A DNA stretch of 64,000 bases from Paralithodes platypus. Taxonomy: Eukaryota; Arthropoda; Malacostraca; Decapoda; Lithodidae. The notes beneath the pieces were generated by a model, which was given only the letters and a program-made list of their open reading frames with translations, did no database searches and was not told the DNA's origin. Below are positions 9,003 through 18,290 of this stretch, in pieces (position 1 is the stretch's first letter; each line of letters opens with the position of its first letter). The DNA lies in NCBI GenBank assembly GCA_032716605.1, contig CM064480.1:29608879-29672878 (forward strand), read 5' to 3'. A program made the translations under genes and the position numbers.

Positions 9003-11222
9003 CTACGTGTTTTTTGGCGCAGAGCCCCTCTTGGACTTATCGTAGTGGGAGCTAGAGCCACCACGTCCTCCTCCAGACGTCCCCCCGCCCCGCCGAAACG
9101 ACGGACGAGCCTCGCGCTCTGGCCTATCCCCCTCCAGGCTGTGTCTGGCAGCGGAGGAACTGGGGCCCTGCGCCTGCCAGCGCCGCATCCCCTCTTGACG
9201 GGGACGGCGATCCGGGGACCGACGACCACGGAAGGCGGGTACACCACGCCCCCTGTGAGCCAGTCCCCTGGCCACACCTCTAGCCTGGCGCCCTCTGCCG
9301 GCGACAGACCTGCCCCCGCGTCCGCGGGTGGAGGAAGATGAAGTGGGCTTCGCCACCACCTTCCGTTGAGCAGAGTATGTGTCACTCTGCGCCAGTAAGA
9401 AAGCCCCTTGCCAAGCCTCCTCAGGGAACAGTCCAGGGGTCAGAAGGTCAGTCAGTAGGAGGCGGTTGCGGACGTCGGCAGGGGCCTTCTTACAGAAAGC
9501 CACCCGAAGTTGTTGACGGCAACGAGTGGCTTCATGGAGGGAGTGGCGGATGTCCTGAACAGGGTTGAGGGCAAGCTGCAGGGTGATCCGTCGGACATGC
9601 TCAAAACCTTGGCGATGATCAGCCGATTCCAGCGACTCAAAAAAGGCGGAGGTGAACCCGCGCCAGTTCCAACTGAGCAAGAAGAGTTGAAAGTTGGCGC
9701 GCCGCGCGCTGACGGAACTTAAAGTCCCGGTCCAGTGGTGCCTTCTCCGGTGCCGTGAAAAAGGAACATGGAAGGGGGCCCACTGACAGTTCGGGAGCAT
9801 TGAGCCACTCCCACACAGGCAGAGGGAAACCCGAGGAGGTAGGAGCATGCCCGACAGAAAAGATGATCCCATGGATGGGATGGCCGGCAAGGTCTCAGCC
9901 ATGGACTGACCAAACTCCACTGCTTCACGGATCCATTCACCCCAGAGACCTGGACAGACGTGCGGGAGTTCGAGCATCAGGACCCCGTCCCGATCTCGCA
10001 CATTCCTGAGGTACGGCGTCCCTGAGATGGCAGAGAGGGAGTGGACATCCGCAGACAGGTCTTGGCGGGAGTAGTCAGCCCAGGGCTTGGTGGCAGTGTA
10101 AGGCAAGACCGACGGATGATATGAAAAATACCGCATGTCTTGCCGGTTAGGGTACACCCTCACATCGACCTCAGGGACCAGACCCTGTGGAGTAATGGCC
10201 CTGAAGATGTTTTTCTCATTCACCTGTATAGCCCAGCCCTCCGGCACAGCCCGCTCTCCGGCCGGCAGGTGGACCGCCCCCTCAGGGTTGGAGGCGATCA
10301 CAGCACTCCAAGCAACAGAATCCCCATACAGGGATGGCATCTTGACTTTGGGGATCTTAAACTTGGAGAGAGGTGGCACGGAGAGGGGGTGAGAGAACAA
10401 CCCCAAACCCTGGCCCGGGATAACAACGGGCCAGAGAGGAGTCGTAGGTGGTGTCGGAGGTGCAGGTGATGAAGTAGATGATGTCAACGGTACCACGACC
10501 GGGAGAGCAGGCCGAGATGGGATGTGGTCGGCAACAGGTGGGAGAGGAGCCACAAGCGGAGTCTGCAGAGGCACCGGGTTAGTAGTACCCAACCGGGAGA
10601 CCACTGCATCCATGGCCGCCGTGACAGAGGAGAGGATGTCTGCCTTATTGGAGGCCATCTCAAGACGAAGAGACGCCAACTCCGCCCGTAACTCCGTCTC
10701 CGCAGCAGGAGGGAAGGACGTCTGTAGAGGAGACAGGGAACCAGCCTCACTGAGCCCACGGGCCCCATGGTCCGTGAGCGGGAAGAACTCAGGGGACGGT
10801 GGGGAGGACTGTGCCGCCACGTCGGGGTCCTCCTGGCCCGAATCAGGTGCACCGTCCGAAGACGAGTCGACCCCCATATCCTCGTCCTCCAGCCGATCAA
10901 AATCCGCAACCTCCATCTCAAGAACATCTTCTAAATGGTCAGGGAGACGAGGAGGAGACTGCTGGTCACAAGGGATCGAGGCGTCGGAACCTCCAGGTTG
11001 AGGAGGAGGCGTGGAGGGCATCGCCGCCGGTACCACCACAGCTGGGCCCGCCATAGGGAAGAGGCCGGGACCCCTCACAGGCTGGGAGGCAGGCAGAGGC
11101 TCGAACTCCACCCCACCAGTGGCTGAAGACGGTGCAGGATGGAGAACGACCTCCTCGGCAGACGGGGCAGGACGGCGTTTGGCCCTGAAGACCGTGGAAC
11201 CCTGCGAAGGAGGGGGGCTCAT
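9003..11222 (-). CDS. Gag-like protein of DIRS element 1 (two frame lesions)
   Basis: The preferred start is the ATG at 11222 (MSPPPSQG), because a Met 19 codons upstream is preceded by an unlikely leader and a 21-base palindrome lies between the two. The N-terminal third is acidic and proline-rich; a conserved middle has KIPKVKMPSLYGDSVAW and YLRNVRDRDGVLML; the C-terminus is Arg/Gly-rich (RGRGGRSVAGRGR), fitting nucleic-acid binding. Between about 9885 and 9638 the sequence that looks like real gag reads in another frame (with PLPVWEWLNAPELS and LDRDFKFRQRAARQLS), so two opposite small indels, the second in a T-run near 9640, seem to have occurred. The next frame (RT) begins before the gag stop. 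Confidence 0.78.
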   Translation of the reverse strand: MSPPPSQGSTVFRAKRRPAPSAEEVVLHPAPSSATGGVEFEPLPASQPVRGPGLFPMAGPAVVVPAAMPSTPPPQPGGSDASIPCDQQSPPRLPDHLEDVLEMEVADFDRLEDEDMGVDSSSDGAPDSGQEDPDVAAQSSPPSPEFFPLTDHGARGLSEAGSLSPLQTSFPPAAETELRAELASLRLEMASNKADILSSVTAAMDAVVSRLGTTNPVPLQTPLVAPLPPVADHIPSRPALPVVVPLTSSTSSPAPPTPPTTPLWPVVIPGQGLGLFSHPLSVPPLSKFKIPKVKMPSLYGDSVAWSAVIASNPEGAVHLPAGERAVPEGWAIQVNEKNIFRAITPQGLVPEVDVRVYPNRQDMRYFSYHPSVLPYTATKPWADYSRQDLSADVHSLSAISGTPYLRNVRDRDGVLMLELPHVCPGLWGEWIREAVEFGQSMAETLPAIPSMGSSFLSGMLLPPRVSLCLCGSGSMLPNCQWAPFHVPFSRHRRRHHWTGTLSSVSARRANFQLFLLSWNWRGFTSAFFESLESADHRQGFEHVRRITLQLALNPVQDIRHSLHEATRCRQQLRVAFCKKAPADVRNRLLLTDLLTPGLFPEEAWQGAFLLAQSDTYSAQRKVVAKPTSSSSTRGRGGRSVAGRGRQARGVARGLAHRGRGVPAFRGRRSPDRRPRQEGMRRWQAQGPSSSAARHSLEGDRPEREARPSFRRGGGTSGGGRGGSSSHYDKSKRGSAPKNT

Positions 11223-11242
11223 CCTGAGGTGAGGAGAAGCAA

Positions 11243-11263
11243 GCCTGTTATAATATAACAGGC
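11243..11263. promoter_or_regulatory. 21-base perfect palindrome just upstream of DIRS-1 gag
   Basis: GCCTGTTATA and its exact complement are separated by a single A, 21 bases upstream of the chosen gag ATG. It may be a recombinase or regulator site, or an RNA hairpin controlling initiation. Function is not shown by sequence alone. Confidence 0.5.
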
Positions 11264-11306
11264 AATAGACATGAAACACAAAGAGAGCTTACACAGGTTT
11301 TTATTC

Positions 11307-11926
11307 TTAACCCAGCAAGTGCTGGAACACTCTTAAGAGTTTCCCCGGGCGACTGCGGGAAGATTCTTAAGATCCTGGGCCTAAAAAAATCCATTTAAAA
11401 CACCCGCAAAAAAATTGAACCCTTTTTTTTTTTTTTTTTTTTTTTGCCCCTGGGCCATACCAAATATCACTCCTCCACATCCCCTCCTTCCCCCCCCCCT
11501 CCTTCAGTTATCACCTATTTTCCCTGTTATTCCCTTATTCTGTGGTCTATTTTTGTGCTAACATTAGCGAGTTGCAAGCAGGGCGTTGTCATCACTGTTA
11601 CCAAGCGAGTGCAAGAGAGAGAGAGATAGTATCGATCGACAATCTCTTTCCAGACGTGGGGAGGAGTGGAGGGGAGGGAGGTTACCTCAGCCATAACTTA
11701 TGTAACTCCCGGCCTGTATCACCGATTTTGACTATCCAAATGCTGTTTCCACTTGTTTTATTGCTGTAACAGGTTAATACCTTTATAATCAACGTAAAAT
11801 AGGCGCATATGGATAAGTATTAATGCTATTTATGGTAAAATAATTATGTTAGTGATGGGAACAGCTCAAATACGTGCACACAGGCATGTGGTGTCTCATA
11901 CCCCCCATGCGCACGTCTTAGGTTAA
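11307..11926 (+). mobile_element. TTAA-target MITE, family A, copy 1
   Basis: TTAA at 11307-11310 and again at 11923-11926 flank a non-coding element that starts CCCAGCAAGTGCTGG and ends in GG. It contains a long T-run (about 11420-11445), a C-rich stretch, and a conserved block AAAATAGGCGCATATG (about 11787-11810). The same element occurs at 34719-35321 and 61619-62253 (inverted) and in truncated form at 56227-56762. TTAA duplication with CCC..GGG ends is the signature of piggyBac-type transposition; no transposase is encoded. Confidence 0.75.
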
Positions 11927-12558
11927 GGGAAGACTGACCGTATGTTTGGTCTATTAATTTTTTTAGTTTCCTCCCTAGACCTCCATCAAGCTTAGAAAAA
12001 CACCCCCTAGACCCCCCTTCAAGATAACATTTTTTTTTTTTAGGTAGACAAATTTCCCGGCCGAAGGCCGGTTCCTCTTGAAATTGCAGGCTCGCTATCG
12101 CTCGCCAGGAAATAATCGACACCTAAATGGCACGAAAGGTCTTAAAATTGACAACGAAATGGGGCGAAAGGTGTTAAAATTGCCAAACTAGTGGGCCGAA
12201 CGTCTTATAATCTCAAAACTAGTGGGGCTAAACATTAGGGAGAAGGGGGTCCAGAAAAACGGTCTGCCTCCCTTTAACCACTAGGGTACACAATATCAAA
12301 GGTAAGTCTCAAATGTGGACAATAGCACTTATGGTAAACTAATCATTTTCTGACCTGACCTGAATTAGACAAAATATAATAAGAGACAATCGGTCTCCAC
12401 ACAGATAAATATGTTCTTAAGTGTTAGCAGAGTATGCTAAAAAGATTTAAGTATGGAATCAGATGTGATATAAATAATTATAAGTGACAGTTGAGGTGAA
12501 CCTCTCGAGAATTAAATGAAAGACAATATCAAGTTAACACATACACAAAAAATTAAGT
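11927..12558. other. Intron debris, no gene seen
   Basis: A C-rich stretch followed by a palindromic CCGGCCGAAGGCCGG at about 12058, resembling debris at 4615-4735 and 18530-18650, then AT-rich sequence. No coding or RNA gene is supported. Confidence 0.4.
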
Positions 12559-13520
12559 TGTTTTACCAGGTTTTTACTGGGGTTGTATTGACTTTATAGG
12601 TAGGTTCTTACTCGACTGGAGAATATGAGAACACACAAGAACACAAGCACGAAGGCAATAGAGGATAATATAACGCAGAGTACAAACATAGATTATTCTT
12701 ATTCACACAAATCCTATAGGTAGAGGTACAATGTTACCTAAGACATGGATAGGTTGTATATAGCAGCACGATCGAAGATCCTCTAAGTGTCTCAAGGGGA
12801 AGATATAAGCAGGTTTCTACGATCTCTGAAGACATGGCTGCCTGGTATTCCCTACGACGTCCTGGTACGTGGTGGTGGTCCTGTCGTGTGACGGTGACAG
12901 AAGGCAGGGGAAGGCTAATTCCTTGTAGATCTTCTGAAGACTGTAGATGTTATGGGTCTTACATGAAAACGAGCTGTTTCACCAGTGTCTTATGCTCTAG
13001 TATCATGGGATTAAAGTAAGGAGCCATTTCACCAGTGTTTTACGCTCTCTCTTACAATCCATGCCTAGACTTCTATGGGAGTCTTTGGAGGAACTTATAT
13101 GTTGGAATTTTGGGATTTTACGAGTATGAGCCGTTACGGCAGTGTCTTACGCTCTCGTATCGCAAGGACTAAGTAGGGAGTTGTTTCACCAGTGTCTTAC
13201 ATCCTTCATTACTAAAGTCCTGACCTAGAGGGAAGCCTTTTCACCAGTGTCTTATGCTCTTCCAACCAATTCTTACTGAGGGGGTAGGTTTACTACAACC
13301 AAAGTGCGTTTCCAGTGCTGCATACTCAAGTTATAGTATTTCCTATATCAAGGCAAATTGCTTGATGTTGGGTTGCACCAGTGTGGCCCAACAAGGATAC
13401 GTGTAAATCCTTGATATCTTCGAGAAAAGGCGTCGAGTAGTTACATCAGTGTCATACTCCCTCAAGGCACTTTTCTCAGATATAATCCCAAGTCTTCCAG
13501 ATATCTAGCCCGTCTGTACA
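12559..13520 (+). repeat. Long repeat D, copy 1 (carries hairpin array)
   Basis: From TGTTTTACCAGGTTTTTACT onward this matches, base for base over long stretches, the sequence starting TGTTATACC at 63462 that runs off the window. The shared part includes GGTAGGTTCTTACTCGACTGG, the AGGATAATATAAC block and the hairpins with a common loop. The common start TGTT could be an LTR start, but the other end is outside the window. No coding frame is conserved between the copies. Confidence 0.8.
12962..13482. repeat. Array of hairpins with one conserved loop and variable stems
   Basis: Successive inverted repeats share a loop close to TTTCACCAGTGTCTTAC but have different, still complementary stems: 12962-13007 (CATG..GAGC / GCTC..CATG), 13008-13060 (GGATT, GTAAG, GAGC and complements), 13119-13159 (TACGAG..GAGC / GCTC..CTCGTA), 13166-13220 (GGACT / AGTCC), 13231-13263 (GGAAG / CTTCC), 13346-13416 (TATCAAGG and GTTGGG with complements) and 13415-13482 (GAGAAAAG and GAGTA with complements). 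Stems change while pairing is kept. Two more hairpins of the same type lie at 63862-63962. Function unknown. Confidence 0.8.
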
Positions 13521-14421
13521 TGCTATAGTATCGTTCCAATGTTACTGATGATGGTTTGGGCTGGAGAGGTCTTACCAGTTTTGCCGCTCCTTCCGGTTGC
13601 GCAACTCAGTGTTAGAAGGGCGGTTGTGCTTGGATGAAGGTCTATGTCGACGGCGGTAGCCCTTCTCAGAATTCGTGCCACGGCGGTGGTGCATCTCCGG
13701 GCAAGATAGGCATTTGGTGGTTTGGGTTTTATGGAGGATTTCTTTTCCTTGATGTTGGTATTGAACCTCTCTTATTTCCCTGGTGGTGTCAGTTGATAAC
13801 CTCACTGTTATGTCCTTTCCTGGGGTCGGCGGAAGTGGCGAGGTGATGCTAGCGACCCAGGCCTGACGTGGTGAGGAGGCTTTTGTGTCGTCTTGCCTTG
13901 GCGGCGCGGTGACAGGAGTTCATTTTGTCTTGGTGCTTCTATCTCCCATCGTGCTTTTATCTCCCATCTCATAAGTCAAACTGACAAGGCACATAAAGTC
14001 TTTATAAATTAGTAAGTAGCACAAAGATGAAAGTGAACATCATCAAACATAACAGATAGTCTATATCAAGTGACTGAAAAACATTTAACTCTGCAACAAG
14101 ACTTCACTATTATGATACAAACCCAAATGATAAGTAACGAATGAGCTCAGGTCTGCGGCAAGTATTCTCAAATGATATGTAATGTGTATGTACATATAGC
14201 AGGAAAGCTTAAATCTATATTTCCTACGCGGGGAACTCAGGAGCCTGAATTTGAGGAAGTATGTATATAGATTCCTGGTGTAAGATAGGGGTGTATTGTT
14301 TCCCAACAAACAGGATATCGAAAGCAAACAAGGAAGGAAAGAGGTAAAGGCTACTTCAAATAATTACATTGAACTTAGGAGAATCTTGGCATACCTGGGT
14401 CTAGACCCTCACGATAATCAT
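13521..14421. other. No gene seen
   Basis: The first part (to about 13930) is G-rich on the + strand; a short basic frame on the minus strand (13805-13572) has no recognisable domain. From 13950 it is AT-rich. I find no repeat partner in the window and no supported gene. Confidence 0.4.
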
Positions 14422-14886
14422 TGTTGGTGTAATGCCCTCGAAAATATCCCGCAACCCCAATAATGTACTACCCGAGTTGACGTCAGGTATAGTATAAAAT
14501 AGTCGTGGATGGTAAGTCCAATAAACTCATCACGTGAATCACCACGAGACTATCACCTGGTTCTTACAAATCGGACTAAGGTTACTATACTTTTGTACGT
14601 CCGTGGTAGTACAGTGGGTTAGCGCGCGGGCCTGGTGGTGATGGCCATGGTCACTAACCAGGGTTCGAACCCCACCCAAGGCATCTCAAAACCTGTGGGT
14701 TTTTAGGAGGGTTAAACTCCCTTCAGAGGTTTGAGCCCCACGGCATCTCAAAACCTGTGGGTTTTTAGGAGGGTTAAACTCCCTTCAGAGGTTCGAGCCC
14801 CACGCCAGGTACCAGGAAAGGTTGATCCTAAAGTGGGCCTGGGGAGTTTTCAGGACAGAAAAACTCCCTTCGCACCCAGCATTTCA
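14422..14886 (+). repeat. 5' LTR of the miniature element, with Pol III-like boxes
   Basis: The LTR holds a TATA-like TATAAAA (14493-14499) and an AATAAA (14520-14525) only 27 bases apart. Further in is a tRNA-like stretch with an A-box-like TGGTAGTACAGTGGGTTA (14604-14621) and a perfect B box GGTTCGAACCC (14662-14672). A 63-base segment rich in AAACCTGTGGG and AGGAGGGTTAAACTCCC is present twice. The tRNA-like part resembles a SINE head captured inside the LTR. Confidence 0.72.
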
Positions 14887-15030
14887 TTGGTGGCAGTAAC
14901 GGAACGTGATCTGGTAGCTACACTGAGCACCCATCACACGGACCCTAACCATATTGAGATTGCTGAGGTGATACGGCTACGATACCTTACGACCTTAGAG
15001 AGGCTAGGGACTAGCCTAAATAAAAAGGAA

Positions 15031-15432
15031 TGTGGTGTAATGCCCTCGAAAATATCCCGCAACCCCAATAATGTACTACCCGAGTTGACGTCAGGTATAG
15101 TGTAAAATAGTCGTGGATGGTAAGTCCAATAAACTCATCACATGAATCACCACGAGATTATCACCTGGTTCTTACAAATCGGACTAAGGTTACTATACTT
15201 TTGTACGTCCGTGGTAGTACAGTGGGTTAGCGCGTGGGCCTGGTGGTGATGGCCATGGTCACTAACCAGGGTTCGAACCCCACCCAAGGCATCTCAAAAC
15301 CTGTGGGTTTTTAGGAGGGTTAAACTCCCTTCAGAGGTTCGAGCCCCGCGCCAGGTACCAGGAAAGGTTGATCCTAAAGTGGGCCTGGGGAGTTTTCAGG
15401 ACAGAAAAACTCCCTTCGCACCCAGCATTTCA
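15031..15432 (+). repeat. 3' LTR of the miniature element
   Basis: Matches the 5' LTR except for a few substitutions (for example GCGCG to GCGTG) and a single instead of double copy of the 63-base segment. The A-box-like (15212-15229) and B-box (15270-15280) sequences are kept unchanged. The next bases, GTTAC, are not repeated before the 5' LTR. Confidence 0.75.
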
Positions 15433-15466
15433 GTTACCACTATGAAATCTTAGAACGGCACTTAAT

Positions 15467-16139
15467 TTAACTCGTTGAGCCCCGGCTAGTTATAATATTT
15501 TGTTCACCCCAGTCCCAAGCCATTTTCACTTCTTTTTTTTGTTTGCTAAAATGGAAGACAAGGATGAGAAATGAAAAAAAAAAAAAAAAAAAATCACCTC
15601 GGATATTTTTTTTTTTGGGGGGGGGGGAGCCTCAACAAAATTTGTTGAGCCAAAATGGAAGAGAATGGTGAGAAATGAAGACAAAAATTAAAAAAAACTC
15701 ACCTCGGTCATTTGGGGGCCGGGGGGGGGGGGTCGAAAGTTCGTCTCCCCCTCATGACCACCCGCCCGGGAGCACTAGGGTGAAAACTGAGTATGACATT
15801 GTACGGCATACATCCTAAGGAGTGTCTCACATAAATCTCAAGCCTCTAGCTCCCATACGACCGGAGTAATGAAGGTTCAAAGTGGCGGTGAACTAAGGGT
15901 GTAAAGTATCCCCACTAAGCCCACCACCACCAGCCGCGCGGCTGTCTTGGCCCGCTCACACCTACCGGCCCGGCTCCCACACACACTACAGTACCTCCCC
16001 CTCCTATTCTCCTGCCATTTCCTACCTTACGAGCCACGTAACTGATTTTAATATGTCGGACGCACGTGATGCGTCGCTGGGAGTTGGTGATCAAACACTG
16101 CCGACGCATCACGTGCGACGCTGGGTCTCACTGGGTTAA
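15467..16139. mobile_element. TTAA-target MITE, family C, copy 1
   Basis: Flanked by TTAA (15467-15470 and 16136-16139) and nearly identical to 21470-22141 over its whole length. The left end reads CTCGTTGAGCCCCGGCTAG (CCCGTTGAG in copy 2) and the right end GGGTCTCACTGGG, giving imperfect terminal inverted repeats of about 13 bases. It contains an A-run/T-run pair and, near the right end, the perfect inverted repeat CGCACGTGATGCGTCG (16061-16076) / CGACGCATCACGTGCG (16102-16117). No transposase is encoded. Confidence 0.8.
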
Positions 16140-16691
16140 CTCCCTAAAAGCGGACATGCTTGTTTACAACACTGTATTGCTGGGCGGGTATATTTACCGA
16201 AAATGAGCTTTATTCCGTGCTCTTTTTTATGCATAAGCAAAAGCCAGAGCGTAATACAATTATACATCCGTGAAAGGGCGATGATAGAGCTTTCCAATGA
16301 CATCTGAATCATCCTTGTACGACCACGGGTTCTCTTGCAACGATCGAGTAACCGGAGGTGAAAATACCCTAACATAAGGTATTTTTCATGGTTTTTACCT
16401 TGTTGCGTGAGGTACGGAGGTGGGGACGAGACACAGTACGTGTCAGTAACCGCCCCAAGGTGGTGGCGAGCGGTCAGAGTTAGGCTATTGTCCCTCCAAT
16501 GCGCAGACTCTCATAGCTCATAACGTCCTCAAAATGGCACCCGTTTTATGATGGGCACCACCATGGTGTGAAGGCGGTTGCGGGGTGCATTTCTGGCGGT
16601 GTCAAAATAGTCCTCCCTGCTTAGTACGTTTTCTTTGGTGGCCAATATTCTCTCTCCCGTCATATGATGTTCACCGTCGGTTGAGGGTTAA
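16136..16691. mobile_element. TTAA-target MITE, family B, copy 1
   Basis: It begins at the same TTAA (16136-16139) that ends the neighbouring family C element and ends at TTAA 16688-16691 after GTTGAGGG. Its body (GAGCTTTATTCCGTGCTC, the CCAGAGCGTAATACAATTA block, TTGTACGACCACGGGTTC) matches 59690-60178. Relative to that copy it carries extra sequence near 16566-16645, which is a 70-base match to 18023-18092. Confidence 0.7.
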
Positions 16692-18290
16692 AGGAGTTTT
16701 AGTAGAGGAGAGCACTGGGAGAACAAGTTTGAGCACTGGGTTAACGTTACGTAGAGGACAGATAGTGTCCGGAACTATACGGGCCTAACGTCACTCTCGG
16801 GATCCTTCACTGCAATTAGGTCCCTTTCACACTTCGGGGCTAGGCTCTGGCCCAAACAAACGCAACAACCTTTTGGCTATATCACTCCTTCTTCTTGGCT
16901 TACGGCTGATCCTCGTACACCTACTCACGCTGAACCTGGGGGATATATCTTGATGTTTCCCTACTAAAAGAATGACCAACGTCTTTCCAGGAGTAGGAGG
17001 AAGGTTAGGTTTCTTAGTGGGAACTTGAGAACTATCACACACTGACCTAACTTCATCAGAGACAGTAGACAAAGTAGGGTAAGAATGAGATAATTCAACA
17101 AGTCTCGGGTTGTCCTTATTAACAGTACTATGTTAAGGAGCAATTGCTGCCTTAGGGGTTTTGGGCGGATTCGTTCTTTCAACACCAAGTTCGTTAAGAG
17201 ATATTGCAGGCCTAGACGGGTCGCAATAAGTCCTGAACTTATCAGTTACTTCTAATTTATTAAAATCAATCAAATTCCCAGTCGGAGATAGATCTTGACC
17301 AGTTCGACTGTCCTCTAACTCTAACTCGAAGTTGGGTGACGTCTATTAAATGCATAAATTGAGTATTACAACAAGCTTCAGAATTCGCAACTATCCTTTC
17401 TACCTTAGGATTACTGGATAAGGATCCAAAAAGTGCTTTTAAGCCAGCAGGCTGAATGCTTGCTTCTGGGTTGGTCAGCATGAGTAGTGTTTCTTCTTTC
17501 TGAGTTGTCCTGGGTACGGGCTTCCAGGGCATCAAGAGCACGACAGGTCTCATGGCTTTATTTTCTTTTGTAGCGCAAGTTGCACTAGTTACAGCTGGTA
17601 TTCCAGGTTAGTTGCGCATCTGGTGAGACTAGTTTGGTGATGGGGACTGCTGCGTATTTGTAGGAATCAGGGTTTGAAGTGGTGCGCATTATCTCCAAGT
17701 CTGGCATGTTTTCATTACTTCTTTGTTTTGGAGAATTGCGTGTTGGAGCTATTGCTAAGTATTTTTCTCCGGTGCATGCCATGGAATCATTGAGGTTTGT
17801 GTAGTTTGGCTATGTTGGGTGATGTCTAGGCTTGCCAGGCAGAGGGGGAAGCGTTGAATTGCCCACGCTGGTCAACTCCACGTGGGCACCACTCTTTCGC
17901 CTTTTCGGGTATGATGTAGGGTGCAGAACTGGTTCTTTGTTGTTTCTGCTGGTGCACAGCCCTTGTGATGTGGTTGAAATTTGGGGCATCTTGAGCTCGT
18001 AGGGAAACCGGAGGGTTGGTGGAAGGCGGTGGCGGGGTGCATTTCTGGCGGTGTCAAAATAGTCCTCCCTGCTTAGTATGTTTTCTTTGGGGCCATGTCG
18101 CTGCCCATTGGCGGTGCTGAAATAGTCTTCCCTGTTAAGAGCGTTTTCTCTTGAGTCATGTGGCTGCCCTCTAAATTTGTTGATATTGCATCCTTGTATG
18201 GTAGCAATCCTGGTTGGAGACTCAAATGTTGTTGTTGATGGGCGGAATGGTTGGTGATGATGCTTTGGCACTTCTTACTCCCCTCGCATC
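16692..18290 (-). pseudogene. Decayed protein-coding region of unknown family
   Basis: Several adjacent minus-strand open segments (18271-17810, 17782-17585, 17553-17266, 17188-16827) look like pieces of one broken coding region. The longest has an internal repeat of about 21 residues (RENALNREDYFSTANG then KENILSREDYFDTARN), suggesting a low-complexity or gag/ORF1-like protein. I do not recognise a domain. A LINE ORF1 is possible because a LINE 3' fragment lies next to it, though on the opposite strand. Treat as unassigned. Confidence 0.35.

Larger units (their letters stand above)
5067..11279 (-). mobile_element. DIRS-like tyrosine-recombinase retrotransposon (element 1)
   Basis: Read on the minus strand it has, in order: gag (from 11222), an RT/RNase H/methylase-like frame (8952-7057), a tyrosine recombinase frame ending at 6119, an untranslated region, an internal complementary region (5585-5457) and a right terminal repeat (5160-5067). 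This order and the overlapping frames are typical of the DIRS order (Poulter and Goodwin type YR retroelements), which integrate by recombinase through a circular intermediate and have no LTR or integrase. The RT and YR frames are intact, but gag carries two frame changes. The left (5') inverted repeat predicted by the internal complementary region is not visible; a TTAA MITE begins at 11307, 28 bases beyond the first gag-frame Met, so the 5' end is missing or displaced. Confidence 0.88.
14422..15432 (+). mobile_element. Miniature LTR retrotransposon (TRIM-like)
   Basis: Two direct repeats, 14422-14886 and 15031-15432, start TGT(T)GGTGTAATGCC and end CCAGCATTTCA, so they have TG..CA ends. Directly after the first comes TTGGTGGCAGTAACGG, which looks like the primer-binding site of Ty3/mdg4-type elements; directly before the second comes the purine-rich AATAAAAAGGAA. 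Only 144 bases separate the LTRs, and no protein is encoded. I see no target-site duplication. LTR 1 is 63 bases longer because of an internal tandem duplication (about 14683-14808). Such an element must be moved by proteins from another element. Confidence 0.75.

Noticed and set aside
7180..9385. N-terminal two thirds of the very long minus-strand frame that ends in the recombinase
   Set aside because: It runs out of register through the RT/RNase H coding sequence and has no motif of its own; only the C-terminal recombinase part is real.
12962..13482. CRISPR-like array (constant repeat, variable pieces)
   Set aside because: The constant part is a hairpin loop and the variable parts are self-complementary stems, unit length is irregular, and the genome is eukaryotic.
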